64,000 nt of DNA from NCBI GenBank assembly GCA_033065855.1, contig JAVXUO010003224.1, positions 62,001 through 126,000 on the forward strand, in the 5' to 3' direction. A model generated the notes under the pieces. It ran no database searches. It was not told the DNA's origin and was given only the letters and a program-made list of their open reading frames with translations. Position numbers and translations under genes: made by a program. Shown piece by piece: positions 55,780 to 64,000 of the stretch. The number at the start of each line of letters is the position of its first letter. Position 1 is the first letter of the stretch. The DNA is from Escallonia rubra (Eukaryota > Streptophyta > Magnoliopsida > Escalloniales > Escalloniaceae).

Positions 55780-56110
55780 ACACTAAACCACCAACATTGA
55801 CAACCACCATACCCATTGACCGCCGCAGCCGCCAATGACCAACACCCCTGAATATTAAACTACAAACACCGCTAATAACTACAACCAATGACACCCAATC
55901 TTCCACCACCACTGATCAACACACCTAAACACCAATACCGCTAACCACCATAGTCATTGATCGTCGCCACCACCACCAGTGACTAACACCCACGAATACC
56001 GCCAACCACCATAGACACTGATAACTACAACCACCACCACCACCACCACCAATGACCAACACCGCTAAAGACCAACCCCTCTAACATCGGTCACCACCAC
56101 ATCACCACCA
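55780..56110 (+). repeat. ACCACC-rich minisatellite
   Basis: Degenerate units such as AACACC.C.AA.ACC and ACCACCACCACC repeat throughout. No frame codes for a recognisable protein. Confidence 0.7.
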
Positions 56111-56221
56111 CTCCTCTAAATCTAAATCATCATCATACCAACTACCATAATCCCTGCAATACCACCATAAGATTTCATCAATCGATTAACCCTGGTAATT
56201 GCAATTTGTGTAGGTAAATTC

Positions 56222-56870
56222 TAGGGCTGCAAGTTGGGTGGGGCTGGACGGGCCCAAGGGCTGGACCATACCCAGCCCACTCTCAAAAGCTTGTGTCCAT
56301 GTCCAGCCCATGCCATCTACGGGTCAAATAATATTTGTCCATGCCCAGCTTATAAAATTTTTGGTGGGCACGGGCTAGACACGCGCTATTCACGGGTTGT
56401 CTATGGTTACAATTAACTTTGATTTCATTAACTTTCAAGCCTTTCAATTATCATCAAAGTCTACTAATTGGTATAATGAAGAAAAGTATAACGAAGTCTC
56501 AAAATGGATATCAATATAAGCATGTAAACAATATTTTTCGAACAAAAAAAAAAAAAAAAAAGACTCAAAACAATCTCAAGAAGTCTACGCCTACAATAAA
56601 AAGTAAAGCTAAAAAAAAGGTCTTCAAAGGTCTCTAAACTCATATCCTAAGAGGATTCGAAAGACTAAAGAAAAAAAAGCATATATCTTGTATGCATCAT
56701 ATCTATATACATAATTTATGTCATAAAAAATTTAGACGGGTTGGATTTTTTACGTGCCCAAAATTTTGTGTCCATGTTCACCACGGTCTCTATAAAAGTA
56801 AGTCCAGACCCATATTTTTTTTGGCTAGTGCGGGTTGCCTACAGGTTATTCAGCCCAAGTTGCACCCCTA
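56222..56870. mobile_element. hAT-type MITE, 649 bp
   Basis: Ends TAGGGCTGCAAGTTGGG and (inverted) TAGGGGTGCAACTTGGG lie between the 8-bp duplication GTAAATTC at 56214-56221 and 56871-56878. Subterminal GGGC/GCCC-rich repeats; no coding capacity. Confidence 0.88.
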
Positions 56871-57230
56871 GTAAATTCCAAGCCAATCAAACCTATTCAC
56901 CCCAATCAAACCAATAAAGCCCTAATTTGCAAGCTCGTATACTCTTGCCATAACAGTAGTTGGACGGTGGCTGAAGAGATGTGTTGGTCATGGTGGGGGC
57001 GCCTTTGGTTATTGAACATAGGAGCTCAGAAGAAGCTCCCAAGTATTGGGAAACGAAAGAAAAGAGAAGAAAGGAAAAATAAAAAAAGAGAAGAGAGAAA
57101 AAAAAAACAAAAGTAAAACCTAATTATACAGAATTGCTATCAAACAACCCATTAATTTTATTTGGAAAGAAAGAAAACTCAAAAAAGATTTTGGTTTTGA
57201 TTTTTTAAAAAATAAAACTAACACTTAAAA

Positions 57231-58536
57231 GGGTTAATTACTCACGGCACCCCTGAGGTTTACCCTAAATTACACACGGACCCCCCTATCTTTTGAAAAT
57301 TACACTCCGTTCCCCAGGTTTGTACCCGCATTTCATGGAGCCCCACAAAATTGACGGGGACCCTAACTCCGTCTAAAGATTCTTTGACACCTTACTTTTT
57401 AGATTTTTCATCCCCAAACTACCCTCCCTTTCTTGAATAAATACCCCCCTTGCCCTTTAAGATTTTTCTTCTTCTTCTTCATTATCTTTCCCCTTTGCAG
57501 ACCCATTTGGGTTTACAATTGATTCAATTTCTCCAAAACACATGGCTAACTCGCCATCATTTTAACAAGGATAGTCTAGGAAGGGGGACATTCTTTACAC
57601 TTTACAGGTGTGATTTTTATGGTGCGGGGTTGGTTGCTGCGTTTGGGTGGTGTTTGTTGGACGGTGATGGTCCATGAGACGGCGGCAGGGATGAGATTAG
57701 GATCGGCCGGTGTTTGTGCAGTGTTGGTTGCGGCGTTTGGGTGGCTGTTTTTTGATCGGTATTGGTGGACGGCGTGTGGTGTTAGTTGCGGCTGCGATCA
57801 GGGAAATCGAGATCAGAAAGGAAGAGGAAACGATCTCCTCGACGGCAGAGAAGAGGGAGGGGTGAAGGCGAAGATGGTCTGCGTCGTTCGCTTCATCCCT
57901 GCTATAGAGAAGAATGTGTGGTAGTTGGTGATAGAATTTGATAGTGTGGATGGTGGCTGCCTCGACATCGCCGAAATTTCATTGGTTGGGCATCCCGTAG
58001 CCGAAATTTCTACAGGCGCCGACAGCAGTGATTGCATGCGATGGGCGGTGCTCTGGTCACGACACGGTGGTCGTGGATGTGTGACGCGATGCTGCCCGGT
58101 GAAAGGTGCGGCTGGATTTGGCTGCTGGTGACGGCGTGTGGTCGGCGGGGTGAAGGTGCGGAGTTTCGATGGTCGTAGCAGCGAAAAGGACGGTGGCAGC
58201 GCTGCGCCGTTGGTAGTAGCAGGGCATTCGTTGCGGCGCGGTGGTCGCGGAGGTGTGGCGCGGTGGTCGCGGAAGTGTGGCGCGATGGAGTTCAGTGAAG
58301 GAACGACCGAAGATGTCGTCGGTGGCTGGGTGTAACCCAAGAGCCAAACTTCTTGATTTTCCTCCAAAACCCAAGAGACACTGTGTACTTATATACGAGG
58401 GCATAAACGTCTTTTTATGACCAGCCGTTAACCCCGTCAAAGAAATCTAGATTTTTGGAGCGGAGTGTAATTTTCAAAAATAGGAGGGCAGTGTATAATT
58501 TAGGATAAATCTCAGAGTGCCGTGAGTAATTAACCC
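57231..58536. mobile_element. Mutator-like MITE or Pack-MULE, 1,306 bp
   Basis: Imperfect terminal inverted repeats of about 85 bp begin GGGTTAATTACTCACGGCAC at both ends. The flanks CACTTAAAA (57222-57230) and AACTTAAAA (58537-58545) form a 9-bp duplication with one mismatch, as in Mutator-like elements. The interior 57600-58350 is GC-rich (GGTGGTTGCGG-type) and could be captured gene sequence, although its frames are not recognisable. Confidence 0.8.
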
Positions 58537-59379
58537 AACTTAAAATGGGTCCAAACACACCCTATATATTCAGCTTTTATTGTTGAAATAGGGTGCTACA
58601 AAGCATACGACGATTTAAAAATAGGTGCCCCGTTCTTTCTTTTACAACTATTATCAAATGTCTGTAAACACCAGATAAAAAATTCCCACATATCAATGCT
58701 AATCAAGATCTTCCGCAATTAGCGAGCTGTGAAAGGTCGCTAAATTCTCTCATTTCTCAACTTGAAAAGGTGCAGTGATTGTTATGTCCGATACACTTTT
58801 CTAATGGTAAGAAGTCATTTTGCGACCAATTGCATTTTTACTCCTTCGAGCACAACTTTCATTCTCTTTTGTTCTTTTGGATGTGTATTTATATTTATTT
58901 CAATTGTGAAAGCATGGATTGGCTTTCCCTTCCACAACTTGATTGCTGGCCGGGGAAAAATAAATTTTCACCTTAATGCCCACACAAACTGAACAAAATC
59001 AATTGATATGCTCAACTTTGAAAATGAGATGGTCAAACCACACTTATCTTCTTTACATAAGAACACGGTTTTGTTAATTTAGGGGAATGTATAGCGTCAA
59101 ACCAAGTTCTTATCAACAAGTTACGTGGAAGTTTTCTGAATGAATTACACTATGTATTTAATGTTGAATATATTATAATCACATATATACACTAAATTAT
59201 TGCATAATTGATTACACCAAAATTAAAGTACCACCTATCTGCTTATGCCAGAACGTAAACTTTTACTTTCGAGTTTTAAAGCACAAAAGTATTCAAAGCT
59301 GATAAACACCAGCTTCACCAGTTTTTGAATCTGCCAAAATAGCTTCAAACTGTCGTAGATGTCTTTTTTTAAATTTGCG

Positions 59380-60370
59380 CTTTTTTTTTTTGTCTAATAG
59401 AAGAAATGTATACATAAAAAAGAATGTAAGCAGCTTACATGCATTGATGACATCTCTTGTGGTCTATCTAGTGGTGACCAGGATAATAAAACATAAATTA
59501 CAGACACCCCTCAACCCTAACATAAGGCCCTAATAGGCTACAAGGAAAATCACAATAAGGTAGTTAACATAAAATAAAGCCAACACACAAACCAATTAAA
59601 CATATAGCAAATCCGAAAAAATAATAACAATGGTATGGATAAATAATAAGTAAATTAACTACAAACCAACAAGATAAAACCGCATGTGAACTAAAGCTCG
59701 CCTGACTTCAACTGTTGACCTAGCAAAAAGATAAGCCTAAAAAAGCCAGCACCTCCGTGAAACCTAACTCTTTTTCACACCACGACCAATGACTCGAGGC
59801 CATCACACACGGCATGCCCATGCACAACAGCGCATGTCACCACCAACGACTATAATAGTGCCCACACCGTCATTGCAGCACACGCCATCGCCCACCAGAA
59901 AACATCACTAGTTACCAAGACTCACCTCCAACCCTTGAGACCTCCAACAAAACAATCACCGCCACAAACAACCCCAAGGCTCCACGACCGTACCGCCCTA
60001 CGCAAGGCTTCCACACACCTGCCCAGTTGTCCCATCAATCAGAGCCAACCAAATCCTTCCACTGACATGGTGAGACCCACCCACCACCAAATCAAGCCCA
60101 ACCAACCTTTCAGTAAAAAGGGAAAAGGGAGAGGGACACAACCTTAGAAAGGTAAAAACCCTTTTTCAAAGACTTACTCACCATCGCCAAGTCAGTAACA
60201 CCACAACGCCCACAAGCCCAAACAAAGATCCCACCATACCCACCTCACTCACCATTTGTTCAGCCCACTAATCCAAACAAAGTTACCCACCGCAACTTCA
60301 AGCCCAACGCTCTCACGCCTATGGCGAGATCAACCCACAACCTCAATTAAGATTTTTAAGCATAAATAGG
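59380..60370. other. No gene recognised; low-complexity CCA/CAC-rich part
   Basis: A T run at about 59382-59391 could be the inverted A-tail of an old retroelement. 59750-60350 is C/A-rich with no credible frame. Confidence 0.4.
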
Positions 60371-60385
60371 CCGAAAGCATTAGAA

Positions 60386-61297
60386 TTTTTTTTTTTGGGT
60401 CAAATGTCCTGTATTTCATTAAAGCTCAAAACAATTACAAGAGTTTGTAATACACTTTTTAACTATCTATACATCCTTTACAAAAAATAAAAACAGTTAA
60501 CTGCCACATGAGCTCAGTCACTGAATACTCCATTAGGCACCCCCCAAGTCTTGCATAGCTCATTGTTTTCCATTGTTGGCTTGATTCTATTCCAGCTGCT
60601 TAGTATATACTTCATCCACTGATCAATCATTTTCATACAACCTTCAGGATGAGCATAATTACCTTCAAACGTTCTGGCATTTCTCTCCATCCATAGTCCA
60701 TACACAGTCACAGTTATTGCTAATTTGCATACTCTGATTTGAAAGCTTTTCCCCCTTAGGTTATTAATGAGATAGTTCAAGAAATGATCCCATGAAATAA
60801 GAGGTAACCTCCAGTTGATTTTAGTAACCACTAGGTTCCATAGCTTCTGTGTATATTCACATTGGACAAACAAATGATCAATTGTTTCTTTCTGTCTCTG
60901 GCATAGGATACAACAATCATCCTGAATAAGATTCTATTCTTTGAGCTTTGCTTTTGTTCTGATGCCCCCTTTGCATATCATCCATAGTAGTATAGAGCAT
61001 TTAGGAATATGGACTTTAAACCACACCAATTTCCACCACTTGACAGTATTTACCTTGGTTCTGAAAATTTCCCAAGCAGATTGGATGGTGAATCTTCCAG
61101 CTGCCTGCATCTTCCATATAAGTTTATCTTTGCTTTGATCAGTAGGAATGACTTGAGTGTTGATTAGTTGAGCCATTTGCTTTAATGCCTTTGATCTAGT
61201 GCTCTGGATTTTCCATTTATCTCTCTCCATGATCACTGCAACTTTGGACTCCCTGCATAGGCCATCATCATATATACATCTTTGCCCAAATTGCTCA
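60386..61297 (-). mobile_element. 5'-truncated LINE with target duplication
   Basis: Minus-strand translation gives the zf-RVT region that ends plant L1 ORF2: FTIQSAWEIFRTK, IPKCSILLWMICKGGIRTKAKL, then (after a stop) CILCQ and HLFVQCEYTQKLWN. A T run at 60386-60396 is its poly(A) tail. GAAAGCATTAGAA flanks it at 60373-60385 and 61298-61310, a 13-bp duplication typical of target-primed reverse transcription. Only the last 0.9 kb of the element inserted. Confidence 0.9.
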
Positions 61298-61393
61298 GAA
61301 AGCATTAGAAATTAATCACACCATAGAGGAACCCTAAACTACCACGCCACCACACATCAAAGGAAACCAATAGTAGTGATGGTGGATAAGAGA

Positions 61394-61415
61394 GAGAAAG
61401 AGAGAGAGAGAGTTT
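61394..61415 (+). repeat. (GA)n microsatellite
   Basis: AGAGAGAAAGAGAGAGAGAG run upstream of the threonine deaminase gene. Confidence 0.8.
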
Positions 61416-61918
61416 TATAGTGCGCATGTGTTTACCGCGAATAATGTGATTTTTTCGAGAAAAAAAAAAAGAAAAAAGAAACACCTGAAGTTGTTTAAAA
61501 GATATTAAATATTTTCTTGTCCAAACTAATGTGTCTTGTTTTGCTTATCTTATGCTGAGCAAAAAACACAAAAAAATTGGTCCAAACACTTATCCAAAAA
61601 TTAGTTCAAAAATCTTTCGCTTCCTATTCCCCCTTTGACCTAAGTTTCCAATTCCAACTTGGTGGCGGCTCTTCGCAAAGACCAACCCGTGAGGGTGCAC
61701 CAAAAACCCAAACATTTTCCTCGTCCTACTACAAGACATAAGTTGATTAAAACAACACGTGGTCTCATGTACTTGGCTGTCACAAACACTCGCCCCTCAC
61801 CTCCGGGTGACCGTATTAACCAAGCTCCGTTCCGTCCTATAAAGAACCGTTTTTGAAAAGAAAATGTATTCTCTCTTCCCACGCGCCTCCCACTGCGGCG
61901 CCACCCGTTGCAGCAGCC

Positions 61919-64000
61919 ATGGAAGCGCTCCGCTTCGCTCCGTCGCAACAGTCGCTCTTCCGCCGCAAATTCGCCGCCAATCCGTTGCCGCATTACCCGG
62001 TCAGTTGCGGCTTCAGAACAAGCAAAATCAAGCCGTTCATCAGTGCCAAATCGACGGCGGCCGATATCTCCCTGAAGCCCGCCGTCGCTACGGAGCTGTC
62101 GCGTGGTCCTTCGTCGTCGCCTCCTCCGCTGCTGAAGGTTTCGCCGGGCTCCCTGCACTACGAGCCCGGCGAGGTTGGGGCCGTGCCGGACCATGTGGCC
62201 ACGGAAGGTGACCTGAGTGCAATGGAGTACTTGACGAATATATTGGCGTCGAGGGTGTACGATGTCGCTGTCGAGTCACCGTTGCAGCTGGCGACGAAGC
62301 TTTCCGAGAGATTAGGGGTCAAACTTTGGCTCAAGAGAGAGGACCTGCAGCCTGTAAGTCTTTTCTTACATCTTTGATTTTATGCAAACGGATTTGGGTG
62401 CATGTAGACAATTAGACATTGAATAAGAACTCAAATATGAATTATAGAGTAAACTAGTATCGTTTGATAATTCAAGCTAAGGCACAGAAACAATCACAAT
62501 CAGTGCATTGAATCTGTACATGTACCAACTCTATTCAAGGAATTTGCAAAAGCAAAAGGAAAAAACTCAGTGGGATGGAGGGAGTATATGATATACATGT
62601 ATATTAATATGCCTCTAAATGTTTCCAGGTATGGTTTTTTCAAGTTGGTTGCACGTAATTTCAGCTGAATACCATCGAATGCATAAGGCTTCCAATGTGA
62701 TTCGACACAACTTTGCTTTTTATCTTGCTGAAATCAATGACAAATGGAATTTTGGTTAAATAAATTGAAAGCGAGTCTGACATTATAATTTAGATTGAAT
62801 TGATAGGTATTGTGACGGTTGACTGGTTGCGTTTTTTAATGCATGTCCATATCTTTGTTATTTGGTCTTTACTCGCATATCATCCAGACTAGGTTACTGT
62901 CTATCATAGGTTTCCGATTTTTTAAGTTAGTAACTTAAAAGATAAGTGTTTGCGGATTTTTTGATGATTGGTTGTGTGGGGGGTTGCAGGTTTTCTCATT
63001 TAAGTTGCGAGGAGCTTATAACATGATGGCTAAACTTCCAAAGGAGCAGTTGGAAAGAGGAGTCATTTGCTCATCAGCAGGAAATCATGCTCAAGGGGTT
63101 GCATTAGCCGCTAAGAGGCTGGGATGTAATGCTGTGATTGTTATGCCTGTTACCACGCCAGAAATTAAGGTTACTTTTGTTTGCACTTTTTTATCTAAAG
63201 TCGTCATTACTTATTTAGGTATATCGTTATTGAAGTTTATGAAATTTTCTATCAGTGGAAATCGGTTGAGAGACTAGGTGCAACAGTTGTTTTGGTCGGG
63301 GATTCGTACGATGAAGCACAAACATATGCCAAAAAGAAAGCCGAAGATGAGGACCGGACCTTTGTGCCTCCCTTTGATCACCCAGATGTGATAATGGGTC
63401 AAGGAACAGTTGGAATGGAGATTGTGCGTCAAATGCAAGGCCCATTGCATGCTGTATTCGTGCCCGTAGGAGGTGGTGGGCTAATAGCTGGTATTGCAGC
63501 ATATATCAAGAGGGTTTCGCCTGAGGTTAGTTTTTTTTTCCCTTCTTAATGGAGGTTGTCTCACTTTTTCCATATTGATATATTAGCCTCATGCCTACGC
63601 AGATGTGTACTTGGAGTTTCTTCAAGCACACCAGGTCATAGCGAGAAATTATTTTTACTTTCTCAATGGTCTTAATGGCGTAATATAAATCAACCTCATG
63701 AACGAATAAGGTAGAGCTTTTGGTGATTATGATAAATTGATTAATGAATGACCTCGACTTACTGAAGCAATTTGTATCTCCAATCCTTGGGTAATTCCTA
63801 TGACCATATAACACCTTATAGCCCTTATAACAGATGTTGATGAGAGATAGTCAAGAAGTATGAAAGATGCATTGCAAGAACATTGAACAAACTACATTAG
63901 AGAAAATGCCTTGACTTTACTTGGTGAAAGGGTCTCCGATGTATAAGCTCTTACGTGTAGGCCTACAATTTGAATCTTTTCAACTACTTGGTTAAAAGTC
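61919..64000 (+). CDS. OMR1: Threonine deaminase (plastid), 5' part of gene
   Basis: Exons 61919-62353, 62990-63179 and 63256-63525, with GT-AG borders (donors 62354, 63180, 63526; acceptors ending 62989, 63255); the gene continues past the window. Threonine deaminase converts threonine to 2-oxobutanoate and ammonia, the committed step to isoleucine in plastids. Start MEALR; a Ser/Arg/Lys-rich transit peptide covers about residues 1-70. Exon 2 opens with [11 protein letters not shown], holding the PLP-binding lysine, and includes [11 protein letters not shown]. Exon 3 has GDSYDEAQ and the phosphate-binding loop VGGGGLIAG. The C-terminal ACT-like regulatory domains lie outside. No stop or frame break is seen, so this is the likely functional copy, against the two exon-1 fragments upstream. 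The symbol is the Arabidopsis name for the family; a jasmonate-type TD2 paralogue cannot be excluded. Confidence 0.88.

Noticed and set aside
57813..58367. 184-codon Pro/Ser/Thr-rich minus frame
   Set aside because: Low-complexity frame within the Mutator-like element; no recognisable motif and other frames equally open.

Overview
The window is nuclear DNA of a flowering plant, most likely a eudicot: split genes with GT-AG introns, AT-rich intergenic DNA, long poly(A/T) runs and microsatellites, and a dense pile of plant transposons (Copia, Ty3/gypsy LTRs, Mutator-like elements, Helitrons, hAT MITEs, a LINE, a TRIM). The species cannot be read from the sequence. Only two host genes are convincing: a CHUP1-like coiled-coil gene near 34.3-36.2 kb (minus strand) and a threonine deaminase gene beginning at 61.9 kb and running off the right edge, with two truncated exon-1 copies at 46.2 and 49.4 kb. 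Layout, left to right. 1-17.5 kb is a decayed Copia retrotransposon on the minus strand (3' LTR, RNase H, RT, integrase, protease, gag) broken by two later insertions. One is an 8,403-bp element (498-8900) with perfect 108-bp terminal inverted repeats and an 8-bp target duplication (GACTAACT), inserted in the LTR. The other is a 4,837-bp Helitron (10139-14975), inserted precisely between A and T inside the RT codons and carrying fragments of a pyrrolidone-carboxylate peptidase gene and a copper P-type ATPase gene. 17.5-24 kb holds an intact 701-codon FAR1/MULE-type transposase gene (minus) with a long repeat-filled leader intron and, upstream of its promoter, eight G-box palindromes and five hairpin palindromes. 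24-34 kb is AT-rich and gene-free and contains two head-to-tail minus-strand Helitrons rich in roughly 200-bp degenerate repeats. 34-39 kb holds the CHUP1-like gene, a 261-bp hAT MITE and orphan fragments. 39-51 kb is a tandem duplication (about 39009-47225 and 47226-50970); each copy carries the upstream region and exon 1 of threonine deaminase. Copy 1 was later enlarged by about 5.2 kb that includes a solo LTR and a second gypsy-type LTR; copy 2 received a 313-bp TRIM. 51-61.3 kb holds MITE-type elements and a 5'-truncated LINE. The third threonine deaminase copy keeps exons 1-3, including the PLP lysine and the glycine loop, and is probably the functional gene. The most unusual object is the 8.4-kb element. 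It has no recognisable transposase but encodes two divergently oriented, mutually related proteins of 143 and 144 aa, carries a tandemly repeated promoter region in front of one of them, and has subterminal arrays of CG-containing palindromes spaced about 29-30 bp apart. I know of no described family that matches these two proteins, but that rests on reading alone. All domain calls come from motif recognition in the translated sequence; no database was searched.
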